Shown here: piece by piece, positions 47,647 to 57,062 of the stretch
Layout of the letters: each line of letters starts with the position of its first letter
Numbering within the stretch: position 1 is the stretch's first letter
Source of the DNA: Calothrix sp. PCC 6303
Lineage (GTDB): Bacteria > Cyanobacteriota > Cyanobacteriia > Cyanobacteriales > Nostocaceae
Assembly (NCBI RefSeq): GCF_000317435.1
Contig: NC_019751.1
Coordinates: forward strand, 6,386,001-6,450,000
Direction of reading: 5' to 3'
DNA length: 64,000 nucleotides
Notes under the pieces: generated by a model
Told to the model about the DNA's origin: nothing
What the model saw: the letters and a program-made list of their open reading frames with translations, nothing else
Databases searched by the model: none
Translations under genes and position numbers: made by a program

Positions 47647-48189
47647 ATGAACGGCTCAACTAAAGTTGTTACAATTCTCTCTTCAGAAGAAATCCGACGT
47701 ACAGTCACCCGTCTTGCCTCGCAAATTATTGAACGGACAAGAGATTTATCACAACTTGTTCTCCTCGGTATTCATACTAGAGGAGTTCCCCTAGCGGAAC
47801 TTTTAGCGCGTCAAATCGAAATATTGGAAGGGATATCGGTACCACTTGGGGCAATTGATATCACCTTTTATCGTGATGATTTGGATAAAATTGGTATCCG
47901 TACACCCGCGAAAACGGAAATCCCCTTCGACTTAACCGGGAAAATAGTTGTATTAGTCGATGATGTAATTTTTAAAGGTCGAACAATCCGTGCTGCACTT
48001 AATGCAGTCCATGATTATGGTAGACCAGAAGTCATACGTTTAGCTGTATTAGTTGATCGAGGACATCGTGAAGTTCCCATTCACCCTGATTTTATCGGCA
48101 AACAACTACCAACAGCAAAAGAGGAAATTGTCAAGGTTTTTTTACAGGATTTTGATGGACGTGATGCAGTGGAATTAATCGGCGATTAA
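47647..48189 (+). CDS. pyrR: PyrR bifunctional regulator / uracil phosphoribosyltransferase
   Basis: A 180-residue type I phosphoribosyltransferase fold. The PRPP loop is [20 protein letters not shown] (about 100-119), with [15 protein letters not shown] (about 38-52) and [16 protein letters not shown] (about 76-91). In Bacillus PyrR also attenuates pyr mRNA. No attenuator is evident here, so the regulatory role in this organism is uncertain. It is followed by hicA after 23 bases. Confidence 0.93.
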   Translation: MNGSTKVVTILSSEEIRRTVTRLASQIIERTRDLSQLVLLGIHTRGVPLAELLARQIEILEGISVPLGAIDITFYRDDLDKIGIRTPAKTEIPFDLTGKIVVLVDDVIFKGRTIRAALNAVHDYGRPEVIRLAVLVDRGHREVPIHPDFIGKQLPTAKEEIVKVFLQDFDGRDAVELIGD

Positions 48190-48212
48190 AATTAAGAAGA
48201 TAAACGAAATTT

Positions 48213-48440
48213 ATGCCCAAGAAAATTAGAGAATTAAAAAGCTTACTGCTACAAGCAGGATTTGGTTATACACCAGCAAAAGGTAGTCATAGCAAATGGA
48301 TACACCCAAAATTAGCTAAATCTATTATTATTTCTGGGAAAGATGGAGACGATGCGAAAACATATTTGGAAAAGCAAGTCAATGAAGCACTACAAGAATT
48401 AAGTAGACTTGAATCAGAAGAAGGAGAAGTTGAGGAATGA
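48213..48440 (+). CDS. hicA: HicA-type mRNA interferase toxin
   Basis: A 75-residue toxin with the double-stranded RNA-binding-like fold. The catalytic His is in KGSHSKWIHP (about residue 26), after LLLQAGFGYTPA. HicA cuts mRNA when free of HicB. The toxin-first order and four-base overlap with hicB (ATGA) are typical. The acidic C-terminal tail (ESEEGEVEE) is slightly longer than usual. Confidence 0.9.
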   Translation: MPKKIRELKSLLLQAGFGYTPAKGSHSKWIHPKLAKSIIISGKDGDDAKTYLEKQVNEALQELSRLESEEGEVEE

Positions 48441-48661
48441 AATATACAATCGTGATTCAATGGTCAGATGAAGATAATTGCTATGTCGCTTCTCTACCCG
48501 AATTCATTAATGTTTATCAACCATGTACTCATGGTGACACTTATGAAGAAGCGATAAAAAATGCTCAAGAGGTTCTAGAAATGTTGATTGAGTCATCCTT
48601 AGAAAACGGTGAACCTTTACCAGAACCTCAAACTATACGGAAGTCAGCAAAAGCTGCATAA
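48437..48661 (+). CDS. hicB: HicB-type antitoxin
   Basis: A 74-residue antitoxin with the partial RNase H fold: YTIVIQWSDEDNCYVASLPEF (about 3-23), then GDTYEEAIKNAQEVLEMLIE (about 33-52), and PLPEPQTIRK near the end. It binds and neutralises HicA. This short form lacks a DNA-binding C-terminus, so autoregulation may be weak. Unlike the two PIN loci in the window, this pair looks intact. Confidence 0.9.
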   Translation: MKYTIVIQWSDEDNCYVASLPEFINVYQPCTHGDTYEEAIKNAQEVLEMLIESSLENGEPLPEPQTIRKSAKAA

Positions 48662-48759
48662 AATTCGACTCAAAGTTCAAATACCTGAGATTTATGAATC
48701 AGTATCCCTACCAACCCGCCTGTCGGATTCTTTTTTCAAATTGGTATAATTAGGCTGAT

Positions 48760-49470
48760 TTAAATATCTGGTTTCCACTGACTGGGTACCACTATCAACG
48801 CAAAATAAGGGACATCATCAGGGTTAACTTCATTTATAGGCACAATGCGCTGTTTACTCGTTGTTGCCCTTTCTATATACTTGGCACGTTCAGCTAATCC
48901 CAATTGCTGTAAAACTTCGTAAACCTTCGGAAAGTGCTTTCCTAATTTAATAATAACTGCGGCATCGGCAACTGCTAGTTTTTCTGCCAATACTTCCGCA
49001 CTAAGTATGGAAGATAACACCATAAAAACATCGTTGCGATAGGTTAATGGCACTCCTAATGCTGATGCACTAGCCATTACAGAAGATACGCCTGGTACAA
49101 CTTCAGTGTGGAATCGCGGAGATAGGCGATTGTAAATATACATGAAAGTGCCGAAGAAAAATGGATCTCCTTCGCATAACACCACCACATCTTTCCCTGA
49201 TACTAAATATTCGGCGATTTTTTCGGCTGCTGCATCATAATAAGGTTGGGAAGATTGTTCCAATTTGAAGGGCAACAACATCGGTATTTCTATCTGATTC
49301 CCTGTGAGATACTGGGCAATAATCGATCTTGCTAAAGGTGGTTTATTTTCTGACATTGGGTAAGCTACCACTGGTGCAGCCTGTAACAATCGTAAACCTT
49401 TAATGGTTAACAATTCTGGATCGCCAGGACCAATGCCAATACCATAGAGATTACCGGGTGAATTAGACAT
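48760..49470 (-). CDS. cobI: Precorrin-2 C20-methyltransferase
   Basis: A 236-residue SAM-dependent methyltransferase of the cobalamin pathway. GIGIGPGDPELLTIKGLRLL (about 10-29) is the N-terminal family motif. VVLCEGDPFFFGTFMYIYNRL (about 95-115) and VVPGVSSVMASASALGVPLT (about 123-142) identify the CobI/CbiL group, which methylates precorrin-2 at C20. It is the last gene of a riboswitch-controlled cobG-cobH-cobI operon and overlaps cobH by one base. Confidence 0.93.
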   Translation of the reverse strand: MSNSPGNLYGIGIGPGDPELLTIKGLRLLQAAPVVAYPMSENKPPLARSIIAQYLTGNQIEIPMLLPFKLEQSSQPYYDAAAEKIAEYLVSGKDVVVLCEGDPFFFGTFMYIYNRLSPRFHTEVVPGVSSVMASASALGVPLTYRNDVFMVLSSILSAEVLAEKLAVADAAVIIKLGKHFPKVYEVLQQLGLAERAKYIERATTSKQRIVPINEVNPDDVPYFALIVVPSQWKPDI

Positions 49471-50099
49471 TATATCTCCTCTTCCTTTGCCAAAGCATTC
49501 ACAGCGGCAGCTGCGATCGCACTTCCTCCCCGTCGCCCATGTAAAGTAATAAAGGGTATACCTCTACTATTTGCGGCTAGGGCTGTTTTTGATTCTGCTG
49601 CACCCACAAACCCTACTGGAAATCCTAAAATTACTGCTGGTTTTACAGCACCAGCATCGAGCATTTCTAACAAGTAAAATAAGGCTGTGGGTGCATTCCC
49701 AATTGTGACTATTGCCCCTTCTAAATGAGGATGCCACAATTCTAAGGCTGCGGCAGAACGGGTATTCCCGATACGTTTTGCTAAATCTGGAACTTCTAAA
49801 TCATTTAGGGTACAAATTATCGGGTTGGTTGTGGGTAAACGTTTGCGGGTGATACCTGCGGCTACCATTTGGGCATCACATAATACTGGTTTTCCAGCTT
49901 TTAATGCTTCCCTAGCGACTTTCACAGCATTACTTGAAGCTTCAATATCATCAACAATATCAATCATCCCACATGTGTGAATTAGTCGCACAACCACAGT
50001 TGCTAAATCACTGGAAAATTTTGTTAAGTTAGCTTCGGCGCGAATAGTTGCAAAGGAGCGACGGTAAATTTCATTACCATCATGGATATATTCTAACAT
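49470..50099 (-). CDS. cobH: Precorrin-8X methylmutase
   Basis: A 209-residue enzyme that moves the C11 methyl of precorrin-8X to C12 to give hydrogenobyrinic acid. Motifs are ATVVVRLIHTCGMIDIVDDI with the catalytic His (about residue 42), VLCDAQMVAAGITRKRLP (about 72-89) and GNAPTALFYLLEMLDAG (about 132-148). It overlaps both neighbours by a single base. Confidence 0.94.
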   Translation of the reverse strand: MLEYIHDGNEIYRRSFATIRAEANLTKFSSDLATVVVRLIHTCGMIDIVDDIEASSNAVKVAREALKAGKPVLCDAQMVAAGITRKRLPTTNPIICTLNDLEVPDLAKRIGNTRSAAALELWHPHLEGAIVTIGNAPTALFYLLEMLDAGAVKPAVILGFPVGFVGAAESKTALAANSRGIPFITLHGRRGGSAIAAAAVNALAKEEEI

Positions 50100-51610
50100 T
50101 AATCTTTCACTTCTTTAAAAATAGATGTTAAGAGATGATCAATATTAAATAACTTTTGTAATGTAGGGATTTCGTAGTGATTGACGAAATTTACAAATGT
50201 TTCTTGCAAATCTTGGCGTTTTTCTTGATATATTTGCAATATTTTCAAAACCACTGCTGATATTTCTGTAGATGGTAAATTACGATATATTTCTCTGCCA
50301 AAGTTTGTTTCTAAATCCCCAATGTAGAGATTATAACCTTCAGTTCTTAATCCATTTTTCTCAATAGTTGCTCCTAAAAGTGTGATATCACTTTTACCAT
50401 GATAAGCACAAGATTTGGAACAACTAGTTAAATGAATTTTACAAGGAAGATCTAAGGAAATACGGCTAGTCAAATATTCAGCTAAGATAGTTGCCATCGC
50501 TTTTGTATCTGTAATTCCAGCTTTACAACCTTGATTCCCAGTGCAGGCAACTATTCCCGATTGGGGACTGCTGGCAGATATCTGTAAACCTATGTTTGCT
50601 ATCTCAGATTTAACTTTGAAAATATTTTGATTTTCAATATCAGGAATTAAAATATTTTGCCAAGGAGTCAAGCGTAATGTTTTATTTCCATATACATCTG
50701 CAATCTCTCCAAGCTTTTGTAGATTAGAAGTGGAAATTTTACCTAAATTTATCGCAATTCCTATGTAAGATAAATTTAGCTGTTTCTGTTGATGAATATC
50801 CAAATGATGATGCTTATTTTCCCGTTCATCAAACTGAATATTTGTTCTTTTTAAAACAAAAGGTAATTCAGATTTCACTAATTCTAAATACTTTTCTGTC
50901 CCCAGATTTTTGACAACTTCTAAAAATCTTGGCTTAGACGATGTATGAATATTCACCTGCATTAAGTAAACCTTAATCAAAGCTACAATCACAGGTAAGC
51001 ATTGTTGCTGGTGAATAACAATATTTGTAGAATTCCCTAACAATAACCGTAAATAGATTTCACCATCTAAGTCCCGTACTGCGACAAATTTAATATCATT
51101 GGGTTGCTGGTAAATTGCTACTGTGCCACTACCATCAAATCCCACACTAAATTTTGCCGATAATCTTTGTAATTCCGGATGAGAACAAATATAATTATCT
51201 AGTTCCCGCACTAAAGGAAGAGTATTAATTAACTCCTCCACATCAATTCCCGCAGTTGGACTTGCCATAATGTTGCGGATATGATCGATTTCGGGAATTA
51301 CTGCTGCTAACCCAACTTGCTGTAAACTAGTTACAGCTGTAGAGGGAATTTCTCTGACTCCACGAATTTGCAAGTTAGCACGATTCGTTAAATATACATT
51401 TGCATCACCAAAATTTTTAGCTAAGTCAATAATTGCACTTAACTGTAAAGTGTTAATTATGCCTCCAGGAATTCTAACCCTGATGATATTTCCATCACGG
51501 GCAGGTGTTTGGTAAAAAATACCCGGGCATTTTGGTGTGTCAAAAAGTGATTGATTAACTGAAATTTCTGGAGGGAAATTAACCGATGAGGTTTTAATCG
51601 AAGCCGACAA
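50099..51610 (-). CDS. cobG: Precorrin-3B synthase
   Basis: A 503-residue nitrite/sulfite reductase-like monooxygenase that oxidises precorrin-3A to precorrin-3B. It contains a ferredoxin-like half-domain (NIIRVRIPGGIINTLQLSAI) and the Fe4S4 cysteines in ACTGNQGCKAG (about 358-368) and LTSCSKSCAYHG (about 397-408). The start is TTG at 51610, backed by AGGAG seven bases upstream. It is first in the operon, 50 bases after the B12 box. CobG uses oxygen, so the aerobic cobalamin route is implied. Confidence 0.9.
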   Translation of the reverse strand: MSASIKTSSVNFPPEISVNQSLFDTPKCPGIFYQTPARDGNIIRVRIPGGIINTLQLSAIIDLAKNFGDANVYLTNRANLQIRGVREIPSTAVTSLQQVGLAAVIPEIDHIRNIMASPTAGIDVEELINTLPLVRELDNYICSHPELQRLSAKFSVGFDGSGTVAIYQQPNDIKFVAVRDLDGEIYLRLLLGNSTNIVIHQQQCLPVIVALIKVYLMQVNIHTSSKPRFLEVVKNLGTEKYLELVKSELPFVLKRTNIQFDERENKHHHLDIHQQKQLNLSYIGIAINLGKISTSNLQKLGEIADVYGNKTLRLTPWQNILIPDIENQNIFKVKSEIANIGLQISASSPQSGIVACTGNQGCKAGITDTKAMATILAEYLTSRISLDLPCKIHLTSCSKSCAYHGKSDITLLGATIEKNGLRTEGYNLYIGDLETNFGREIYRNLPSTEISAVVLKILQIYQEKRQDLQETFVNFVNHYEIPTLQKLFNIDHLLTSIFKEVKD

Positions 51611-51659
51611 TAGACAACTCCTTCCCTATGCAACGTAGGAAATTGATAGGATGCTGCTG

Positions 51660-51890
51660 ATGTTGGCATTCTGACTTACCAGATTCTAAGTTGATTTTAA
51701 CCATAAGTTGACAACGAACTCAACAAGCGATCGCTATTCATCTTTATGGCTATTATTTCAGTGTTCATAGGCTTCGGCAAAGCAGCGAAAAGCCACACTA
51801 AATTTAGAATCTAAAATGGTTTACAGTTGCGGCACAGTCCCGGAGTTTCACCGGAGTTTCCCAATCATAAGCTTATGCAATATATCATGA
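51660..51890 (-). promoter_or_regulatory. Cobalamin riboswitch upstream of cobG
   Basis: On the minus strand the leader has the core GGTGAAACTCCGGGACTGTG followed by CCGCAACTGTAA, typical of AdoCbl riboswitches. The B12 box, close to AAGTCAGAATGCCAACA, is at 51661-51677. The box is about 50 nt from the cobG start and the Shine-Dalgarno AGGAG lies between. Control is therefore likely at translation, by sequestering that site, rather than by a terminator. Confidence 0.9.
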
Positions 51891-52070
51891 GTTTGGTATC
51901 TAAATTTTAAATTCTAATTTTTTTTATCTATTTGGAATAATCCCCATCTAGTAACTAGCTACATTTTTGCATCACCTGATAATTTTGAGTTTCTTCACTA
52001 TTACTAGCAGGAAACCACAAAAAAGTGGATGAATTAGGGGGATTAGTTGAGCTAAGATGACAGAAGTATT
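51891..52070. other. Spacer between riboswitch and the next gene
   Basis: AT-rich. It holds the promoter of the cobG operon and the downstream end of the gene at 52071. No further feature is visible. Confidence 0.4.
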
Positions 52071-52919
52071 TTACGACATCAGTAATTCCCAAGCTGTTTT
52101 TCTATTACTTTGAACTTCAACTGCCATGGGAATAGCTTCTTCTCCATCAGGTGGAGTAAACCAGAATTTTAGATTAGAACCTTCAACAACTATTTCACCC
52201 TCAATAGTTTGAATATAGAGTTTACCTTGATAAACACTCAAAATATTATTGTTTTTTGATTGTGGTGCTTGTCTGGTGTCATTACCTCCAACTGTTGAGT
52301 AGGAATTACTGGAATTACTAGTATTGTCTTTAGCAATAAAAGTTTCTCCTAAATCCAAATCCTGACTCAGACTTTGCGCTGGTGGTTCTCCGACTTTCTT
52401 ACTTGCCCAAATTATGCGCTGGTTAACTGTGAAAACTAATTCATCAGAGGAGGTCGTAATGTAGACATCTTCCTGATTGAATACCATGCTTCTGACAGCT
52501 TGCCACTTATTATTTATAAATATTTGTAAACCTTTTTCGATCACCACATCGCTACGCTTTTTGTGGGTTTGGAATCGCCAAATTCTCCATAAATTTACGA
52601 CTTCACCATAGTTGACTTTAAAGCCATCGGGAACTGGTTGATACTCATAACGCATCAATCCTCCCTCTTCTTTCCCTAGTGGAATCACAGAATTTTCAAT
52701 CAACAGTCTATTAAGCAATTCCCAGTAGTCAGATTCTTTACGTATAAAGAAAACCTTTGAGTTATCTGTATTTTTAACCTTTGCTAATAAAATTCCTTTC
52801 TTTGAAAGTAGTTGAATCGTATCTGAAAGCGGCTCAACACGGAGATTGTGATTGTAATATAATTTGATCTCGCCTTGTATAAATTGCCTGACTAACTCAA
52901 TATCATCTAATAAATTCAT
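52071..52919 (-). CDS. Hypothetical protein, cyanobacterial, unknown function
   Basis: A 282-residue protein from the ATG at 52919 (MNLLDDIELVRQFIQGEIKL); the frame extends to 52982 with an unlikely N-terminus. I do not recognise a domain. The N-terminal half mixes helix and strand (LLAKVKNTDNSKVFFIRKES, VVNLWRIWRFQTHKKR). A Ser/Asn-rich linker at about 195-220 follows. The end (LSVYQGKLYIQTIEGEIVVE) looks beta-rich. No signal peptide or membrane segment. Function is open. Confidence 0.7.
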   Translation of the reverse strand: MNLLDDIELVRQFIQGEIKLYYNHNLRVEPLSDTIQLLSKKGILLAKVKNTDNSKVFFIRKESDYWELLNRLLIENSVIPLGKEEGGLMRYEYQPVPDGFKVNYGEVVNLWRIWRFQTHKKRSDVVIEKGLQIFINNKWQAVRSMVFNQEDVYITTSSDELVFTVNQRIIWASKKVGEPPAQSLSQDLDLGETFIAKDNTSNSSNSYSTVGGNDTRQAPQSKNNNILSVYQGKLYIQTIEGEIVVEGSNLKFWFTPPDGEEAIPMAVEVQSNRKTAWELLMS

Positions 52920-53710
52920 AATTCTCCCTGGTGCGATAAATACTCTTGCAGGACTCCTGCAAAGATGACTTATAGAAGTCACCCCTCAGCATGTTAAGGC
53001 TTTTGTTTGAGTCCTAAGTCTCAGCGTGAAAGCTAATATTAGGTACTCAAAATCCTGCTTTGCCATAACTCCTACTCAAGTCTTAATCTTGAAACACTTC
53101 AATTTTGAGCAGTTGTCAATATTTTGCATCAATCTCAGTAACTTATATTTCTAGTTTTATTCTATATATCCGGATACATGAAAGCAACAAATGAAACTAG
53201 GTGGACAGTATTAACACTGATACAAAACATTTATTTTGTTTAGCCCAAACAAAATCTTCTGCTGATACCGTTATAACTTGTACTAGGAAGATCTTCGATT
53301 TAATTAGTGATTAAATAAGATAAAGATTTGAGATTTCAAAGCCGGAATCATCTTAATCTGCACAATAGATAACTTTTTATTATTTTTACCTCTAGTGTGC
53401 TACGGAAATTCCTTGATACCCACGTATAATCTGTGTGGATAAAGTAGTGTAAGAGACTTCCAAATAAAAACATATCCTAAAATTTATTGTGGTGCAGGCA
53501 TCCTGCCTGCTACTAATGCAAGAACGTAGAAGTAAACTACGCAATGACATTGTGTAATTAATTTTGATTGGTTACTTATTCCTGATGGGAAGCGTAAATA
53601 CTGGCTTTGAGGTTTAAGTCTAATTAATCGCAAAAAAATGGGCAGTGTATAACTACCCATCCTTTTCAATTCATTTTTAGTTGACTTAAGTTAGTGACTT
53701 AAACCCAATT
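52920..53710. other. 790-base intergenic region with small repeats
   Basis: No gene seen. It contains the hairpin ATTTTGTTT / AAACAAAAT at 53233-53255, and the repeat GTGGTGCAGGCATCCTGCCT (from about 53489), whose GCAGGCA-TCC-TGCCTGC stem is a common dispersed motif in cyanobacteria. The terminator of the next gene is at 53632-53660. The rest is AT-rich. Confidence 0.5.
53632..53660 (-). terminator. Rho-independent terminator of the DUF4912 gene
   Basis: On the minus strand ATGGGTAG pairs with CTGCCCAT around TTATACA, followed by seven T residues. It lies about 50 bases past the stop codon. Confidence 0.92.
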
Positions 53711-54967
53711 CTAGGAAAGCCATTCTAAAACAGCTTCTTCCTTAGTATTGGTATTGCGTGATGGGGTTTCGCGTTCAAACTTCATGTGAATTGAACGAGT
53801 TTGTTCACCATCTGCTGCAACTGCCATAATTGGGTAATCAATCAAGCCGTCTTGGAATGACATCTGGAAGCGGAAAGTACCATCTGGATTGAGTTTGATG
53901 GGACGACCTCCAATAGTTACGTTTGCATCTGGTTCAGTAGCACCATATACAATCAATTCTGCATCAGCAATTAACCAGAATTTGCGAGGACGCATTGGTA
54001 CATCACCAGAGAAACCAGCACCCGACATCCCAACACCCGACATGTTTAAGCCAGATGTAGTGGGAACTGCCCACATACCAACACCACTGGGGAATATGTA
54101 AGAACTGATTGCTTGTTCCGGTGATGTCACACCAGGTACTTGGTGCATAGAACCAAACAAGGAACCAGCAACACGCATTGCTTCGGCTGATTCAGTCATC
54201 CCGAAGATTTGATCGTAGATTGCATTGCCAGTGTTGCCCGCAGCGCTATCGGATGTGGATGTAGCAAACTTCTTCGCTGGAGGTACAAGTTCGTATAAAG
54301 TTTTACCCCGTAAATCATCTTCAAAGTCTACGGTGATAAATACATCTTCAATCCAATCGGAAGGATAGACAGGAGGAACATGAACGCGGGCAGAGCGTGC
54401 CAGAACTAACCAGCGTCCATCAGCACAGCGATAGCCAATATCAATCACGTAGTCTCTGTCACTGACAGGAATTGGTAAATACCACTCTCTTGCCAATTCG
54501 TCGCTGGGGTATTCTTGAATGCTGTGGGGGCTTTGGTGATCTAAATTGATGTCAGTGACATCATAAATTCTGAGGGCTAATTGTTGTCCACCGTTGCGTC
54601 GTAGCTCTTCTTTATGCTCGTTAGGAATGTCCCAATAGGTGTAAGCCCATTGAGGATCACGAGGCATTAATACAATGCGGCTTTCGCCATATCCACCTGG
54701 TAAATCTGCCAGAAATTCATCTACATCTGAAAGATTACCGCCATTGCGATCTACTTGTCCTAACTCGAATTTTGCTGCTTCCACGACTTCTTGAGCCTCC
54801 AGTACACGAGATTGAGTGAGAGAGGGTTTGTTACGTTCAACTTCTAAAATTGAAGCTAATAACTGCGATTTACGCATCCGACTGTAACGTGAGACACCAT
54901 AGGCACTTGCAACTTTACGCAGTTGTCGCAATGTCATTTCATCTAATGGTGGGCGTTCTTTTGCCAT
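53711..54967 (-). CDS. DUF4912 protein with Rho-N / SAP-like N-terminus
   Basis: A 418-residue protein. The N-terminus LDEMTLRQLRKVASAYGVSR (about 8-27) is a SAP/Rho-N helix-extended-loop-helix, often a nucleic-acid binder. The DUF4912 region follows (RIVLMPRDPQWAYTYWDIPN at about 97-116; LALRIYDVTDI; WYLPIPVSDRDYVIDIGYR). A Gly/Met-rich linker (SGLNMSGVGMSGAGFSGDVP) leads to an Ig-like C-terminal strand domain (ELIVYGATEPDANVTIGGRP). Function unknown. It has its own terminator and a long 5' spacer. Confidence 0.88.
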   Translation of the reverse strand: MAKERPPLDEMTLRQLRKVASAYGVSRYSRMRKSQLLASILEVERNKPSLTQSRVLEAQEVVEAAKFELGQVDRNGGNLSDVDEFLADLPGGYGESRIVLMPRDPQWAYTYWDIPNEHKEELRRNGGQQLALRIYDVTDINLDHQSPHSIQEYPSDELAREWYLPIPVSDRDYVIDIGYRCADGRWLVLARSARVHVPPVYPSDWIEDVFITVDFEDDLRGKTLYELVPPAKKFATSTSDSAAGNTGNAIYDQIFGMTESAEAMRVAGSLFGSMHQVPGVTSPEQAISSYIFPSGVGMWAVPTTSGLNMSGVGMSGAGFSGDVPMRPRKFWLIADAELIVYGATEPDANVTIGGRPIKLNPDGTFRFQMSFQDGLIDYPIMAVAADGEQTRSIHMKFERETPSRNTNTKEEAVLEWLS

Positions 54968-55584
54968 GATTTTTGAACTCCGGTTATTTTGTATGTAATT
55001 TTCTCTTAATTTCCCCTGATTAATAACTAAAAATTAATTTGATTAACCCCCCAGATGAGTTTTTCCCAATTTGCTGTTTAAATTTTCAGCTTCTTAATTA
55101 AATATTTTTCTGATCTAAGCACTATTGAAGATTTCTTCAATTTTGCTTCGGTCAATAAATGTTTTGTTTGGGATCGGTAAGGAAGGAGTTCTTTGTAACT
55201 GAATATTAACCAGAGACCCCCCACTGGGATCAAGGGGTTCAGGGTGCTATTTTCAATCTTTCTACGAATTTACAGGCTATCTGGGATCTTCATTGTTAAG
55301 GAATCATGACATTCTAAGGTTCTGAGGGTTGAGAATAGTGTGAATTGTTAAAGAATTCTGACGTATAAATGCTTATTAAATATTTATACTTAGATATTTG
55401 CTAAAATTATACTATTTATTACTAGTAAGCATAGCCAAAAATAATAGAGAGATATCGTACCCGTATCTCTCTATAGAACTGAAAATACCTCTAATTTAAG
55501 CTATTTTTAGGCGATTAGATTTGAGAAAGGACTATAAGATGAAACTGTCTTAATCAGATCGGGGATCGCATGGACAGTATTAAA
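54968..55584. other. 617-base intergenic region
   Basis: No gene seen. A 10-bp inverted repeat, TAGAGAGATA (55445-55454) and TATCTCTCTA (55464-55473), may end the purD transcript although no T-run follows. The rest is AT-rich 5' sequence of the DUF4912 gene. Confidence 0.45.
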
Positions 55585-56892
55585 TCATACCTCTGTTTGC
55601 TTTTCTAGCCTATGTCCAATATCTCGACGGTAGTACATCCCTTCAAATTGAATTTGAGCAATACTCTTATAAGCTTGGGCTAGGGCTTGTTTAAAGTCTT
55701 TACCTATTCCAGTGATATTTAAAACCCGTCCACCATCGGTGAGAAGTTGAGAGGATTCTAACTTGGTTCCGGCATGGAATATATAGCTTGCGGGATGTGA
55801 GTCATTCCCGTCTTTGGTTTGTGCCTCGGAAATACCTGTAATTACTTTTCCTTTGACGTAATCCCCCGGGTACCCCCCTGAAGCGGCGACTACTGTAGCT
55901 GCTGCCCCATCTTTCCATTTTATCGGTGGCATTTCTGAGAGTTTTTGCTGCGCGCAAGCAATTAATAAATCTACCAAAGGGGTATCCAGTAAAGGTAAAA
56001 TTACCTGAGTTTCGGGATCACCAAAACGACAATTAAATTCCAAGACGCTGAAATTTCCATCTGGTAATACCATTAACCCGGCATATAGCACCCCACGATA
56101 GTCTATACCCCGTTTGTTGAAAGTAGCGATCGCACTTTCTAAAACTTCCTTTTGTACCCTTGACATCATCTCTTCTGTGGCAATTGGTGCAGGTGCATAA
56201 GCCCCCATCCCTCCAGTATTATCTCCTGTATCACCTTCGCCAATGCGTTTATGATCTTGGGCTGGTAATAAAGGACGAATTGTCACCCCGTCGGTTAAAG
56301 CTAAAACAGATACTTCCTGTCCTGGTAAATACTCTTCAATGACGATAAAGTTCCCAGCACTCCCAAACTGTCCGCCAAAAATTGCCTCAATTGCTGCCTC
56401 AGCTTGTTCCAAGGTTTCCGCGATAATTACACCTTTGCCTGCGGCTAAACCATCAGCCTTAAGCACAATTGGGATTCCCTCTGCTTTTACGTATGATTTA
56501 GCGGCTAATCCCTCAGTAAATACCGCAGATTTAGCTGTGGGAATCCCCGCTTCCTGCATAAAAGCCTTTGCCCAAGCCTTACTAGCTTCAATTTGTGCGC
56601 CCATGCGATTGGGACCAAAAACCATCAATCCTTTCGCTTGGAGGTAGTCAGTGATACCATGAGCTAAGGGAACTTCTGGTCCCACGACTACCAAAGAAAT
56701 TCCTTCCTTTGCCGCTAGCTGACTTATTCCAGCAAAATCATCAACTGCCAAAGGGACATTTTCACAAGCTGGTAAAGTTGCTGTTCCCCCATTTCCAGGG
56801 GTACAAAAGATTTTTTCTACATCCTTGGATTGCAATAACTTCCAAGCTATGGCATGTTCTCGCCCACCATTCCCAACAAGTAAAATTTTCAC
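55585..56892 (-). CDS. purD: Phosphoribosylamine-glycine ligase
   Basis: Second step of purine synthesis: phosphoribosylamine, glycine and ATP to GAR. It has 435 residues from the GTG at 56892 (VKILLVGNGGREHAIAWKLL), the standard N-terminus. The frame runs to 57021, but those 43 residues look untranslated; an ATG at 56913 is an alternative. ATP-grasp motifs are VLKADGLAAGKGVI (about 142-155), HKRIGEGDTGDNTGGMGAYA (about 215-234) and LEFNCRFGDPETQ (about 285-297). It stands alone. Confidence 0.94.
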   Translation of the reverse strand: MKILLVGNGGREHAIAWKLLQSKDVEKIFCTPGNGGTATLPACENVPLAVDDFAGISQLAAKEGISLVVVGPEVPLAHGITDYLQAKGLMVFGPNRMGAQIEASKAWAKAFMQEAGIPTAKSAVFTEGLAAKSYVKAEGIPIVLKADGLAAGKGVIIAETLEQAEAAIEAIFGGQFGSAGNFIVIEEYLPGQEVSVLALTDGVTIRPLLPAQDHKRIGEGDTGDNTGGMGAYAPAPIATEEMMSRVQKEVLESAIATFNKRGIDYRGVLYAGLMVLPDGNFSVLEFNCRFGDPETQVILPLLDTPLVDLLIACAQQKLSEMPPIKWKDGAAATVVAASGGYPGDYVKGKVITGISEAQTKDGNDSHPASYIFHAGTKLESSQLLTDGGRVLNITGIGKDFKQALAQAYKSIAQIQFEGMYYRRDIGHRLEKQTEV

Positions 56893-57062
56893 TACCCTTG
56901 CTCCATTTCCCATGCAATCCAATATTTTTTCACCAATTGGGTTACAGATGCAAGTTTTCTCGCAATTGTAAATTATAAACTTTGTGGGTAATAACTTAAA
57001 CGACAATATCTCCGACTTCATTTAAGAAGTCGGAGATATAAACTTATGAATTGAAGGGGAAA

